Source: Tolypeutes matacus
Lineage: Eukaryota; Chordata; Mammalia; Cingulata; Chlamyphoridae
NCBI GenBank assembly: GCA_026826555.1
Contig: JAKSZT010033014.1
Coordinates: forward strand, 69,707-133,706
Reading direction: 5' to 3'
DNA length: 64,000 nucleotides
Of the stretch, positions 11,738-25,908 are shown one piece after another (positions within the stretch are counted from its first letter, which is position 1; every line of letters starts with the position of its first letter). The position numbers and the translations under genes are program-made. A model generated the notes under the pieces. That model searched no databases and was not told the origin of the DNA. It was given only the letters and a program-made list of their open reading frames with translations.

Positions 11738-14550
11738 GCATTGATTTTAATGAACCATTCCACATCCTGTAATATCTTGTAAACAGTCGAGTCAGTCTTT
11801 CTCTACTTGGGGACCTTACAGGTCCCTTTTGCATTTCTGGATGTTGGCAAGGTCCTCCTTAACCCAGAAGAGAAATTTGGATGCTGGGAGCTAGTGTTAA
11901 CTCTAGTTCCTTGGTTTCATTTGTGTATATGTGCATATGTTTCTTGGTAAGAATGATTTTGATTTTTTTCCCTAAAATTCTCAAAAATTACAATATGTCA
12001 AAAACCAGGTATTCATATATCGACATGTTCATCACAATCTCTCTGCCATTGGGAACAGCCAAAATGTGTCAAGAAAATCAGGAATATTTCCTTGAAACAA
12101 AAATACAAGTGATGTAAACATTCATTACAGAATTGTGAAGTCATGTAAAATGATGTCCTCTGGACTATTGATTTTAAATTGTGATTATTCAAAAAATGTG
12201 AGAAGCATTTCTTGTCCTCCCATTATTTTTCCTCAAGTTAGAGTTCTTTAATATTATTCCAATAATTATTAGCAAGAAACTCTAGTCCAAAAGTTATGGT
12301 AATATATGGATGCCTCAGGAACTTTTCTACTTGAAGCCTTTTATTTTTACAGAGTTTTCTATTTAAAGGGTTAAAATCTTACCTTTCAAATTAACACTGA
12401 AAGGGTATGGGGAAAAATTCTTTCTGCCTATGTAAGGATTTATTTCTACAACAAAAAAAATAAATAACCATTTTTTAAACAAATATACTTTAATTAACAA
12501 AGGCTTAAAATTTCTTTTTTCAATTTTAAATTCTCCAAATTACTCTGTGAGAGAATATCGTCATTGTAAGCTAACGAAGAATTAATTTTCACCTCCAATG
12601 GGACACATACTTTTTTTAAAGGTATACTTATAACAAAACTATAAGTTAAAAAAAACAAAACTTTTATGCTGTTGGTCAGGATTCTCAAACCTCTATTCCC
12701 TGCATGACTCCACATGTCGGATTCTTTCTGACAGATCATGAGAAAATATTATGGCATTTTTTCCACCAGCCACTGACTACACTTTACGTTTAAAATGCAC
12801 TTTCATACCCTGACTTCAACATAACTGGCTAGTTTGTTGTATAGGCTTCGTCTGCAGTGCAGTGTCTTGGGTTTTAATTTTTCCCACATAATCCTGAGTT
12901 GGTGAGTGGAGTTTTCTTTCTGTTACAATTTTCAAAAACCATCACATCACACTACACAAGGAAATCACAGCTTGGATTCTGTCCTCCATGATTCCCTTGT
13001 TTTCCTCTTTAGTGTTTTTTGCAGGGCTTTTTCTTTTGCTGCACTCTTTGTCAAAGAGTGCATTCTCCATGTCCCTAAAGTCTGAATAATTAGTCTGCAA
13101 AAGGTTTTGGGCCACACCCATCTATGGTCCCTTCTTTGATGGAGCAAAAAGAAGACAAGGCTGGCCAGTAAATGGGAAATGAATCCTGGCCTTTTTCTCT
13201 GGTACTGCATTGGAAGGATGACCTGGATTTTTGTGTGCCACGCTCCACCCCTTCTAGTCATTTTGTATCCAATGCAGATGTTGGATTTTATTTTACATGG
13301 AAAGATTATCCATGGCCTTGCTCTTGGTTTTATGTGGTGCTTCGTGACCTTTGATGATGAAGGTTCTTCATTGAGATGGCAATACTTTCTCATTATGTTT
13401 TAATTTCTTCCTCTGCCCTTGATTCCATTGCTATTAAGATCTCTATTTGGAAATAAAATGGTTTTCCAAGAGATCTTGTTATGTGTGGTAATTTAGTCAA
13501 AGGACATGAGCACTTTACAAAGAGGACATTTTTTACTTAGAAAGAATGAATACCTCAAAGTAAAGTGCACGATTAAATGAATATTTATTCCACCAGTCAA
13601 GATTAAAATGTCCACTCTTATCTTGCGGAATAAAATAATTAAAATTTTGTTATAATTTATTTCCCACAAATCAGACTGATTATTTTCCTTTATATGTGTC
13701 TGTGCATTCTTAAAATTTCATTATGATTGATTATATTAAATCTAATCTTACTTAGAGTCCTTTTTCAAATCAACATTCTCTTTGGAACTAATATGCTTTT
13801 AAGTTCATAATTTTAAAATAAAAATTTTAAACAGCTTTAAAAAATCCATGCAATGTTCACTTTGTCCACATGATGCACTATGGGTTGAAGTATAAAAAAA
13901 ACTGTGAGATAAACTGAAAAAGTTGTTCAAGTACTGCAGGAAAACACATATGCATGACAGTGTCTACAAATGTATTAAGAGGCGAATAATACATTTTTTT
14001 ATTTTCTGAATTCTCTTTATTGACTATAATTCTTAAAGAGCTGTTTGAAAAATTTAATCATAATTGAAAAGAAAAATGCACACCTCTGTGATTATACGAA
14101 GGAACAGGGATGGTACACATTGGATAAGAAATATAGTGGTTTAATATGATTTAATAAAAGAGTCTTTTTTTATGTTTTGGGGATGTCTAAGATTGTACAC
14201 ATAATTTGAGCCATGGAAAATAGGCATTAGTCATCTTTTAAAGATGCTCTCGCCAATTTTTAAAATAGGAATCACAATTCTAGGTTCTGCTGGAGATATG
14301 TGTATGAGACTTCTTTTAGGGGTTTTGCCCCTATATTTTCTAAGGTTGAGATTTCTACTCTCGGCGTCAAGTTTATGTATGTTCAGAAACGATTGATATG
14401 CATCACTAAAAATATATAGTATGAGAAAGAGAGTGGAGTGGGACAAATATGAAGCTTGGAATTACCTATTGCTCTAAAGTTCTCTTCCTTTCTGTTTCTT
14501 CATTATCAGAGGTTGTAATCTGGCATGCATAGAATGGAGGGCGGTACCCT
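11521..14550 (+). repeat. Satellite unit 5 (inverted segment, C start switching to A)
   Basis: The unit is 3,030 bp. It opens with the inverted segment (11521-11737), continues as C-type text (GGATGCTGGGAGCTAG near 11879), and changes to A-type by about 12000 (TATGTCAAAAACCAGGTATTC, TGCCATTGGGAACAG). The landmark near 12670 is A-type. The tail (TATGAGAAAGAGAGTGGAG near 14410) fits an A unit. It looks like an in-register C/A recombinant. Confidence 0.8.
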
Positions 14551-17390
14551 GTACTTGATGCAATAGTTCCTTGACTTTTATGAATCTTTCTTCTTCAACA
14601 TGATAACTTGTAAACAGTTGAGGCACTCTTTCTCACCTTGTGGACCTTACAGGACCCTTTTACATTTCTGGGTGTTGGCACGGTCCTTCATAAGGCATAG
14701 GAGATACTTGGAGGCTGGGAGATACATGCACTGTAGTTCCTCCATTTCAATTCTTATGTGTAGATCTGTTTCTTTGTAAGAAAGATTTTGATATTTTCTT
14801 CCAATACATTTATCAAAAATTAAAATATGTCAAAAGGCCAGATATTTGTCTATAGACACCTGCATCACAACCTCTGCTCCTAGGGCAACGGCCCAATGAT
14901 GTCCAGAAAATAAACAATGGGTTCGTTGGAAAAAAAAATGCAGATTCTGTTAAACATTCAGTAAAGAAACCTGAGGTCATGTAAGAAGAGGTCCTCTGAA
15001 TTATCGATTTAAAACTGTGGTTATTCAAAATGAAGAATCAGTGAGAAACATTTCTTGTGCTCCCATTATTTTTCTGTCACTTAGAGTAGTGTAATATTAT
15101 TGTTACTAGGACTAATAGTATAATATTATTATACTATTAGGAAGACAATCTAGTCAAAAATTTAAGGTAAAATATGCATTCCACAGGAGCTCTCTATTAG
15201 TAGCATTTTATTTTACAGAGTTTACTCTTTAAAAGGGCTAAAGCCTTCCCTTTCCAATTAACATTGACAGGGTATGGGGATAAATACTTTTTCCTATGTA
15301 CAGGTCTATTTATATAGCAAAATATATAAATAACCATTCTTTAAAATGTTTGTTTTGATGAAGACTTAAAATTTATTTTTTTAAATTTTAAATACTCCAA
15401 ATTAGTCTATGACTGTACACCTTAATTCTTATCAGATTTATATTTAATTTTCACCTCCAATTGGACACAATCTTGTTTTCCTTAATATATATTTCTAACA
15501 GAATGTATAGATTAAAAAAAACAAACAAACTTTTACATCTTCAGTCAAGGATACTCAAGCATCTATCCACCAGTATGACACCACATGTGTTGGAATCTTT
15601 CTGACAGATCTTGAGAAAATATTATGGCATTTTTCCTCTAGCCACTGAACTTACTTTATGTTTAAAATTCACTTTCATACATTTCTTCAACATATCTGGC
15701 TAGTTGGTGGTATTGGCAGTGTGTGTATTGAAGATTCTTGTGATTTCATTTTTTTCACATTCTCCTGAGTTGGCTGGAGGAGTTTTCTTTCTTCCACAAT
15801 TTTCAAAGAAGCCCCATACCACACTGCACATGGAAATCTGAGTTTGGAATTTTTCCTCCAGGATTCCATTGTTCTCCGCTTTTCTGTTTTTAGCAGTGCC
15901 ATCTCTCCTCCTGCTGTCTTCTTCAAACATCCCTTTCTCCCTGCCCACTAGGTCCAAATAATTATACTGAAAAAGTGTTGGTGACACACAACGCTTTGGT
16001 CCCTGCTTTGGAAGAGCATAAAGAAGACAAGACTTGCCAGTAACCGGGAAATGAATCCTGTCCATTTTTCCTGGGACTGCATTGGCAGGATGACCAGGAA
16101 TTTGGTGTGCCACACTCCACCCCTGTGAGCCCTTTTGGAATCCATTGCTGAAGTACGATTTTACTTTACATGCAAAGGTTTCCCATTGCCCTGATGTACT
16201 ATATATGTGGTGTTTGTTGGCCTTGGATAATGAAGGCTCTTCATTGTGATGGCAATACATTCTCATTCTATTCTAATTTCTTCCACTGCTTTTGATTCCA
16301 TTGCTCTGAGTATCTCTAGTTGGAAAGAATATGGTTTTCCAAGGGATCGTGTTATATTTGGTAATTTAGGCAAAGGACGTGTGAGCACTTTTACTCAGAA
16401 GGAATGAATGCCTCAATGCAAACTGCACGATGAAAGAAAAATTTATTTCACCCCTTGAAATTATAAATTCCACAATTTCATGGGGAATAAAATAAATAAA
16501 AATTTTAATAATTTATTTCCCTAAAATCAGACTGATTATTTTCATTTACATGTGCCTGGGCCTCCTTCAGTGTTTATTAAGATTGATTATATTAAATCAA
16601 ATCTTACCTAAAATCCCTTTTCAAATCAACATTCTCTTTGCATCTAATATACGTTTCCATTCATAATTTTAAAATAAAGTCTTTTAAATAGCTTTTAAAA
16701 AGCCATGCATTTTTCAATTTGTCCACATGATGCACTATGGGATGAGTTATTAAGATAAATAAGAGAGAAACGGAAAAAGTTTTTCAAGTATGCTGAGAAA
16801 AGAATCTTTGCTTGCGGTGTCAACAAATGGATTGAGAGCTGAATATTATTTTATTTACTGTTCAGGATTCTGTTTATTTATTATAATTCTTAAAGAGCTG
16901 TTGAAAACGTTTAGTAATGATTGAAGAGAAGAATGCACACCACTGTGATTATATGAAGGACCAGGGAATGTACACATTGGGTAAGAAAGATAGTGGTTTA
17001 ATATGTTTTGGTAAAACAGATTTGTTTTAAAAATCGTGGCTATGTCTGGAACTGTACACCCAGTTAAGCCATTGAAACTAGGCATTAGTCATGTATTAAA
17101 GATGTTCTTGCCAATTTTTTAAATGGGAATCACAATTCAAGGTTCTGCTGGAGATGTGTGTATAGGACAACTGTTAGTTGTTATGCCCCTTTATTTTCTT
17201 ATGATGAGATTTCTAATATCGGCGTCATGTTTATATATGTTCATGTATGATTGACATGCATCACTAAAAATATATATTAAGGGAAAGCAGGGGAGAGAGA
17301 CAAATATGAAGCTTTGGAATTACCTATTTCTCTAAAGTAGACTTCCTTTTCTGTTTCTTCAGTATGGAGGCGCTAATCTGGCATACATAG
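14551..17390 (+). repeat. Satellite unit 6 (type D)
   Basis: This is a 2,840-bp unit. D marks are TTCAATTCTTATGTGTAGATC near 14747, CCACCAGTATGACACCACATG near 15565, and CTCCCTGCCCACTAGGTCC near 15936. A short AT-rich tract with repeated TAATATTATT occurs at 15090-15145. The minus strand is open for 188 codons at 15700-16266, the longest such stretch in any unit, but the frame is broken in sister units. I do not call it a gene. Confidence 0.83.
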
Positions 17391-17610
17391 AGTGGATATT
17401 TTATTCATGACCGGTGAAAAATATATTGGTTTAATCGTGCAGTTTACTTTCAGGCATTCATTCTTTGTAAGTAAAAATTGTCCACTTTGTAAAGTACTCA
17501 CACATCCTTTGCCTAAATTACCACACATAAAATGATCTATTGGAAAACAATATTATTTCCAAATAGAGATCCTAAGAGCAATGGAATTAAGGACAGTGGA
17601 AGTAATTAGA
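17391..17610 (-). other. Inverted ~215-bp satellite segment, copy 2
   Basis: The segment has the same boundaries and orientation as the one at 11521. It begins AGTGGATATTTTATTC after GGCATACATAG and ends at AGTAATTAGA before the unit text resumes (TTGATTTTTATAAACC). The minus strand reads as the direct-orientation segment of A-type units, including the CATTGCTCTTAGGATCTC string. The identical breakpoints show common descent with copies 1 and 3. Confidence 0.85.
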
Positions 17611-20427
17611 AAATTGATTTTTATAAACCATTCCTCTTCTACATGATATCTTGAAAACAGTCGAGTCACTGTTTCTCACCTTGGGATCTTACAGGTCCTT
17701 TTTGCATTTCTGGGTGTTAGCAAGGTCCTTCATAAGCCAGAAGAGAAATTTGGATGCTGGGAGCTAGTTTTACTCTAGTTCCTTGGTTTCATTTGTGTAT
17801 ATGTGGATATGTTTCTTTGTAAGAATGATTTTGATTTTTTTCCCAATAATTCTCAAAAATTACAATATGACAAAAGAGCAGCTATTTGTATATGGACACC
17901 TGCATCCCAATCTCTGCACCATCAGCAACAGCCTAATAATGTCTTCAAAATCAGGAATGATTTCTTTAAAAAAAAATATCTAGAACCTTGTAAACCTTCA
18001 ATAAACACCCATGAAGTCATGTAAAAAGAAGTACCCCGAATTAACATTTCAAAATTTTGATTATTCCAAAAAGTAGAATCATTGAAAAACATTTCTTGTG
18101 CTCCCATTATTTTTCTGTCAGTGAGAGTAGTTTAAAATTATTACAATAAAAAATAGGAAGAAAATGTAGTCCAAAATTTTATGTAAAATATGCATTCCAC
18201 AGGATCTCTTCTGTGTTCTCTTATTTTTACAGAGTTTACTATTTAAAAGGGCTAAAGATTTTCCTTTCCAATTGACATTGACAGGGTAGGGGAAAAATTC
18301 ATTTTGCCTAAGAAAATATTGATTTATATGCCATAATATATAATTAACCATACTTTTAAAGTGTATGTTTTAATGAAGTCTTAAATTGATTTTTTTAATT
18401 TTACATACTCCCATTTACTCTATGAGAGAGGAACATCATTCTATTATGACTTATTGCTAATTTTCAAGTCCAATTGGTCACATTCTTGTTTTCCTTAATT
18501 TATATTTATAATAGAATGTATAAATTTTAAAAAAACCAAACATTTTTGCAGTTGGTCAGAATTGTCAAACCTCTATTCCCAACATGACTCCACATGTGTT
18601 TTAAACTTTCTGAAAGATCATGACTAAATATTTTTGTATTTTTTTCCACCAACCACTGACTATATTTTATGTTTAAAATACACTTTCATACTCTGACTTC
18701 AACATATCTGGATAGATGTTTTTATAGTAAGTGTCTTTATTGAAGTCGCTTGAGTTTTAATTTTTCCACATAGTCCTGGGTTGCCTATTGGAGGTTTCTT
18801 TCTATTTTAATTTTCAACCAGCACTCCAGCCCACTGTACAGATGAATCAGCATTTTCTTGTCATTGTTCAGGATTCCTTGGTTCACCTCTTTTCTGTTTT
18901 TAGCAGTGCCTTCTCTCCTGCTGCTGTCTTTTCCAAAAAACCCATTCTTCCATGCCCCCAAGGTCGAAATTATTATCCTGCAGAAGTGTTTGTGCTGAAT
19001 TCAGCTAAGGTGCCTGCTTTGGAGGAGCAGAAAGAAGACTAGCCTGGCCAGTAACAGGGAAAGAAATCCTGGCCATTTGTCAAGGGACTGCATTGGCAGG
19101 ATGGCCAGGATTTTAGTGTTAAAACGCTCCACCCCTGTGAGCCCTTTTGGAATCCAATGCAGAAATTTGATTTCATTTTACATAGAATGGTTATCCACTG
19201 CCCTGATCTAGGATGTACGTGGTGTCTGGTGACCTTTTATAATGAAGACTCTTCACTGAGATGGCAATCCTTTCTCATTCTATTCTAATTTTTTCCTCTG
19301 CCCTTGATTCCATTGTTCTTAGACCTCTGGTAGGAAATTATATGGCTTTCCAAGTGATCTGGTCATGAGATGTAATTCAGCCAAAGTATAAGTGAGCACT
19401 TTACAAAGAGGACATTTTTTCTAGGAAAGAATGAATCCCTCAATGTAAATTGCATGATAAAACAAAAATTTATTTCACCACTAGAGATTATAATGTCCAC
19501 TATTTCCTGGGGAATAGAATAATTAAAATTTTGTTATTATTTATTTCCCCTAAATATAACTGATTATTTTCCTTTCCATGTGTCTGTGCCTTCTTAAATA
19601 TTCATTATGACTGCTCATATTAAATCTAATCTTACCTAAAATCCCTTTTCAAATCGACATTCACTTTGAATCCAATATAATTTTCAATACATAATTTAAA
19701 GTCCTTTCAAAAGCTTTAACACATTCATGCATTGTTCACCTTGCCCACATCGTGCACTATGGGATGAGTTTTCAAAAAACCTGAGAGATAAATGGAAAAA
19801 TTTATTCAAGGATGGTGAGAAAAGCACCTTTGCATTGCAGTGTCAACAAATGGATTGAGCGTTGAATAATATTTTATTTATGCTTCTGGATTCTATTTAT
19901 TCATTTTCATAGTTAAAGAGCTGTTTAAAACATTTTATAATGATTGAAGAAAAGAATGCACACTTCTGTGAATATATGATGCACCAGGGAATGTACGCAT
20001 TTGATAAGTAAGATATTGGTTTAATATGTACTAATAAAACAGCCTTGTTTTAAAAGTCGTGGGGATGTCTGAAATTGTACACCGGAGTTTAGCCATGAAT
20101 AATAGGCATTAGTCATATTTTATAGATACATTGGCCAATTTTAAAAAAGGAATCACATTTCAACGATCTCCTGGAGATGTGTGTACTGGACCACTGTTAG
20201 TTTTCATGCCCCTTAATTTTCAAAGGTTGATTTTGTCTCGCCTTCAGGATTTGTATGTTCCTGAATGATTGATATACATCACTAAAATATATATTAAGTG
20301 AAAGAGGGTGCGGAGAAACAAATATGAAGCTTTTGAATTACCTATTTCCCTAAAGTCAGCTTCCTTTAGTGTTGCTTCATTATCAAAGATTGTAATCTGC
20401 CAAGCATAGAAGGGAGTACGTTGCCCT
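17391..20427 (+). repeat. Satellite unit 7 (type C with inverted segment)
   Basis: The unit is 3,037 bp; the excess over 2.82 kb equals the inverted segment at its start. C marks include GTCAGAATTGTCAAACC near 18553 and GTTTTAAACTTTCTGAAAG near 18598. The tail AAGTGAAAGAGGGTGCGG near 20295 leads into an A unit. It belongs to the derived C subtype shared with unit 10. No gene seen. Confidence 0.84.
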
Positions 20428-23239
20428 CTGCTGGATGAATTTGGTCCTTGACTTTCAGAACCTTTCCTCTTACCCTGATAACTTCTAAACTGTTGAGTGA
20501 CTCTTTCTCACCTTGTGGACCATACACGTCAATTTTATCCTTTCTGTGTGTTGGCATTGTCCTTCATAAGCCTTAGGAGAATTTTGGAGGTTGTAAGTTA
20601 TTTGTACAGTAGTTCAATGGTTTCGTATTTGTATATGTCCAAATGTTTTTTTGCAAAAATTTTTTTTGAAAATATTTCCAATACATTCTCAAAAATTACA
20701 ATATGTCAAAAAGCAGGTATTCATATATGGACACCTGCATCACAATCTCTCTGCCATCGGAAACAGCAAAATTGTGTTCAGAAAATCAGGAATATTTCCT
20801 TGAAAGAAATCCCCGAGTGATTTAAACATTCAGTACAGAATTGGAAGTCATGTAAAATGATGTCCTATGGATTATTGATTTAAAATTGTGATTATTCAAA
20901 AAAGGAGTCATCAGTGAGAAGCATTTCTTGTCCTCCCATTATGTTTTCTCGAGTTACAGTTGTTTAATATTATTCCAATAATTATTAGGAAGAACCTCTG
21001 GTCCAAGTGTTAAGGTAAAATATGCATGCCACAGGAACTCTTCTATTTGAAGCCTTTTATTTTTCCAGAGTTTTCTATTTAGTGGGCTATAATCTTTCCT
21101 TTAAAATTAACACTGACAGGGTATGGGGAAAAATTCTTTCTGCCTAAGTCAGGATTTATTTTTATAGCAAAACAAATAATTAACCATTTTTTAACATGTT
21201 CACTTTAACAAAGGCTTAAAATTACTTCTTTCAATTTTAAATTCTCCAAATTGCTCTATCGCCATTGTAAGCTGACATAGAGTTAATTTTCACCTCCAAA
21301 GCAACACATTCTTGCTTTTTTAAGGTATAACTATAACAGAATCTATAAGTTAAAAAAAAAAAACTTTTATGATGTCGGTCAGGATTCTCAAACCTCTATT
21401 TCCAGCATGACTCCACACTTGTCGGATTCTTTCTGACAGATCATGAGAAAATATTATGGCATTTTTTCCACCAGCCACTGACTATACTTTACGTTTAAAA
21501 TGCACTTTCATACCCTGAATTCAACATAACTGGCTAGTTTGTTGTATAGGCTTCGTCTGCAGTGCAGTCTCTTGGGTTTTAATTTTTCCCACATAATCCT
21601 GAGTTGGTGAGTGGAGTTTTCTTTCTGTTCCAATTTTTAAAAAGAAGAACACAACATGGCATAAGGAAATTGAGTTTGGATTCTGTCCTCAATGATTCGG
21701 ATATTCTCCTCTTTACTGTTTTTAGCAGTGCCTTATCCCTGCTTCTCTCTTTTTCAAACAGTGCATTCTCCATGCCTCCAAATTCTGAATAATTAATCTG
21801 CAAAATGGTTTGGGCCACACCCAACTAAGGTCCTTGCTTTGACGGAGCAGAAAGAAGACAAGACTGGCCAGTAAAAGGGAAACGAATCCTGGCCATTTTT
21901 CTGGGACTGCATTGGCAAGATGACCAGGATTTTGGTGTGCCACGCTCCACCCCTGCTAGACATTTTGGGATCCAATGGAGAAGTTTGATATCATTTTACA
22001 CGGAAAGGTTATCCATTTCCCTGATCTGGGGTATATGTGTTGTTTTGTGACCTTTTTTAATGAAGGCTCTTCATTGAGATGGCAATACTTTCTCATTATG
22101 TTCTGATTTCTTTCTCTGCCCTTGATTCCCTTGCTCTTAGGATCCCTATTTGGAAATAATATGGTTTTCAAAGAGATCTTGTTATATGTGGTAATTTAGG
22201 CAAAGGATGTGTGAGCACTTTACAAAGACGACATTTTTTACTTAGAAAGATTGAATGCCTCAAAGGAAACTGCACGATCAAACAAATATGTATTTCTTTG
22301 GCCACGATAAAAATGTCCACTATATCACGGGGAGTAAAATAATTAAAATTTGGTTATAATTTGTTTTCCATAAATCAGACTGATTATTTTCCTTTACATG
22401 TATCAGTGCATTCTTAAAATTTTATTATGGTTGATTATTTTAAATCTAATCTTACCTTGAGTCCCTTTTCAAGACAACCTTCTCTGTGGAAATAATATGC
22501 ATTTCAGTTCATAACTTTAATATAAATTTTTCAACAGCTTTAAAAAATCCATGCAATGTTCACTTTGTCCACTTGATGCACTATGGGTTGAATTATCAAA
22601 AAAAAATGAGAAATAGACAGAAAAATTTGTTCAAGGATGGCAATCAAAGCACATATGCATGTCTGTGTCAACTAATGGATTAAGAGGTGGATAATATTTT
22701 TTTTCATTTTCTGTATTCTCTTTATTTCCTATAATTCTTAAAGATCTATTGAAAACATTTAATAATGATTGAAGAGAAGAATGCACATCTCTGTGATTAT
22801 TCGAAGGACCAGGGATGGTACGCATTGGGTTCGTATTATAGTGGTTTAATATGATTTAATAAAAGTGCTTTTTTTTTTTTAATTGTGGGGATGTCTGGGA
22901 TTGTACACATAATTTGAGCCATGGATAATAGGCATTAGTCATGTTTTAAAGATGCTCTTGCCAACTTTAAAGGTTCTGCTGGATATATGTGTATGAGACT
23001 TGTGTTAGGTGTTTTGCCCCTATATTTACTAAGGTTGAGATTTCTGCTCTAGGTGTCATGTTTACGTATGTTCAGAATCGATTTATATACATCACTAAAA
23101 ATATATATTATGAGAAAGAGGGTGAGGAGGGACAAATATGAAGCTTTGAATTACCTATTTCTCTAAAGTGGTCTTCCTTTGTATTTCTTCATTATCAGAG
23201 GTTGTAATCTGGCATGCATAGAATGGAGGGTGGTACCCT
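20428..23239 (+). repeat. Satellite unit 8 (type A)
   Basis: This is a 2,812-bp unit with A marks throughout: CTGCTGGATGAATTTGGTCC at its start, TTGTCGGATTCTTTCTGAC near 21419, and a tail TATGAGAAAGAGGGTGAGG near 23108. The A-tract after CTATAAGTT (near 21351) is about 12 bases. With units 6 and 7 it makes one complete D-C-A trimer of 8,689 bp (14551-23239). No gene seen. Confidence 0.84.
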
Positions 23240-25860
23240 ATGCTTGATACAATAGGTCATTGTCTTTTATGAACCATTCCTCTTCCACATGATAACTTGT
23301 AAACAGTTGAGGCACTCTTTCTCACCTTGTGGCCCTTACAGGTCCCTTTTGCACTTCAGGGTTTTGGCAAGGTACTTCAAAAGCCATAGGACACATTTGG
23401 AGGATTGGAGATTCTTCTACTGTAGTTCCTTGGTTTTAATTCTTATGTGTAGTTCTCTTTGTTTGTAAGAATGATTTTGATTTTTTCTTCCAATATATTT
23501 ATCAAAAATTAAAATATGACAAAATACCAGGTATTTGTCTATAGACACCTGCGTCACAATCTCTGCTCCAAGGGTAACAGCCAAATGATGTGAGAAAACC
23601 AGCAATGGGAATCTTGAAAAAAAATGCAGAGCCTGCTAAACTTTCAGTAACGAATCCTGAGGTCATGTAAAAAGAGGTCCTCTGAATTATCGATTTAAAA
23701 TTGTGGTTATTCAAAATGAAGAATCAGTGAGAAACATTTCTTGTGCTCCCATTATTTTTCTGCCATTTAGATTAGTGTAATAATATTCCAATAAGTAATA
23801 AGAAGAAAATTTATTCAAAAACTTAAGGTAAAATGTGCATTCCACAGGAGTTCTCTATTTGTAGCCTATTATTTTACAGAGTTTAAACATTAAAAGGGCT
23901 AAAGTCTTTCAGTTCCAATTAACTTTGACAGGGTAGGGGGAAAAATTCTTATTTCCTATGTACAGGTCATTTTATATACCAAAATATATAAATAACCATT
24001 CTTTAAAATGTTTGTTTTAACGAAGACTTAAATTTATTTTTTTTAATTTTAAATACTCCAAATTAGATTATGAGAGAACACCGTCATTCTAATCAGACTT
24101 ATATCTCGTTTTCACCTCCAATTGGCACAGTCTTGTTTTCCTTAATATATATTTCTAAAAGAATGTATAAGTTAAAAAAAAAAAAAAACTTTTACACAGT
24201 CAGTGGGGATATTCAAACCTCTATCCTCCAGTATGACACCACATGTCTTGGAATCTTTATGACAGGTCATGAGAAAATATTATTGCATTTTTTCACTAGC
24301 CACTGACCATATTTTACGTGTAAAATTCACTTTCATTCACTTCTTGAACATATCTGGCTAGTTGGTGTTATTGGCAGTGTCTGTATTGAAGATTCTTGTG
24401 ATTTCATTTTTTCCACATTCTCCTGAGGTGGCTAGAGGAGTTTTCTTTCTTTCACAATTTTCAAAAAAGCCCCATACCACTCTGCACAAGGAAATCTTAG
24501 TTTGGATTCTTTCTCCCAGGATTCCATTGTTCACCTCTTTTCTGTTTTTAGCAGTGCCATCTCTCCTGCTGCTGTCTTCTCCAAACATCCCTTTCTCCCT
24601 GCCCACAAGATCCAAATAATTAGGCTGAAAAATTTTGGTGACACACAACGCTATGATCCCTGTTTGGAATAGCAGAAAGAAGTCAAGACTGGCCAGTAAC
24701 CAGGAAATGAATCCTGGCCACTTTTCCTGAGACTGCATTGGCAGGATGACAAGGAATATGGTGTGCCACACTACCTCCCTGCGAGCCCTTTTGGAATCCA
24801 TTGCTGAAGTACGATTTTATTTTACATGCAAAGTTTTCCCATTGCCCAGATGTAGTATATATGTGGTGTTTGGTGGCCTTGGATAATGAAGGCTCTTCAT
24901 TGAGATGGCAATACTTTCTCATTCTATTCTAATTTCTTTCTCTTACTTTGATTCCATTGCTATCAGTATCTCTAGTTGGAAATAATATGGTTTTCCAAGG
25001 GATCATGTTATGTTTGTTAATTTAGGCAAAGGACATGTGATCACTTTACAAAAGGGAGGTTTTTCACTCAGAATGAATGAGTGCCTCAATGCAAACTGCA
25101 CGATGAAACAAAATTTATTTCACCCCTTCAGATTATAATATCCACAATTTCATGGTGAATAAAATAATTAAAATTTTTAAATAATTTTTCCCTAAAATCA
25201 GACTGATTATTTTCCTTTACATGTGCCTGTGTCTCCTTAAATCTTTATTAAGATTGATTATATTAAATCTAATCTTACCTAAAATCCCTTTTCAAATCAA
25301 CATTCTCTTTCAATGTAATAGGTGTTTCCCTTCATAATTTTAAAATAAAGTCTTTTCAATAGTTTTAAAAAAGCTATGCATTTTTCACTTTGTCCACATG
25401 ATGCACTATGGGATGAGTTATTAAGATAACTGAAAGAGAAATGGAAAAATTTGTTCAAGGATCCTGAGAAAATCACTTTTGTATGGCAGTGTCAACAAAT
25501 GTATTGATAGCTGAATAATATTTTATTTACTGTTTTGGATTCTGTTTATTTATTATAATTCGTAAAGTGCTGTAGAAAACGTTTAGTAATGATTGAAGAG
25601 AAGTATGGGCACGACTGTGATTATATGAAGGACCAGGGAATGTACAGATTGGATAAGAAAGATAGTGGTTTAATATGTATTAATAAAACAGATTTGTTTT
25701 AATAATCATGAGTATGTCTAGAACTGTACACCCAGTTAAGCCATGGATACTATGCAATAGTCATGTTTTAAAGATGTTCTTGCCTATTTTTTAAAAGGGA
25801 ATCACAATTCAAGGTTCTGCTGGAAGTGTTTGTATGGGACAACTGTTAGGTGTTATGCCC

Positions 25861-25874
25861 CTTTGTTTTCTTTT
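25861..25874. repeat. Target-site duplication at the 3' end of the ETFA retrocopy
   Basis: CTTTGTTTTCTTTT adjoins the poly-T (poly-A on the minus strand) of the retrocopy and recurs exactly at 27245-27258. The last few T bases could belong to either the duplication or the tail. Confidence 0.88.
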
Positions 25875-25891
25875 TTTTTTTTTTTTTTTTT
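25875..25891 (-). other. Poly-A tail of the ETFA retrocopy
   Basis: This is a pure T run on the plus strand, i.e. a poly-A tail on the coding strand of the retrocopy. It ends where the 3' UTR begins (TCAATTTTCTC on plus). The exact split from the target duplication is arbitrary by a few bases. Confidence 0.9.
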
Positions 25892-25902
25892 CAATTTTCT
25901 CT

Positions 25903-25908
25903 TTTATT
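25903..25908 (-). promoter_or_regulatory. AATAAA polyadenylation signal of the retrocopy
   Basis: TTTATT on the plus strand is AATAAA on the coding strand, about 12-15 bases before the poly-A tail, the normal spacing for mammalian 3' end formation. It was inherited from the source mRNA. Confidence 0.8.
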
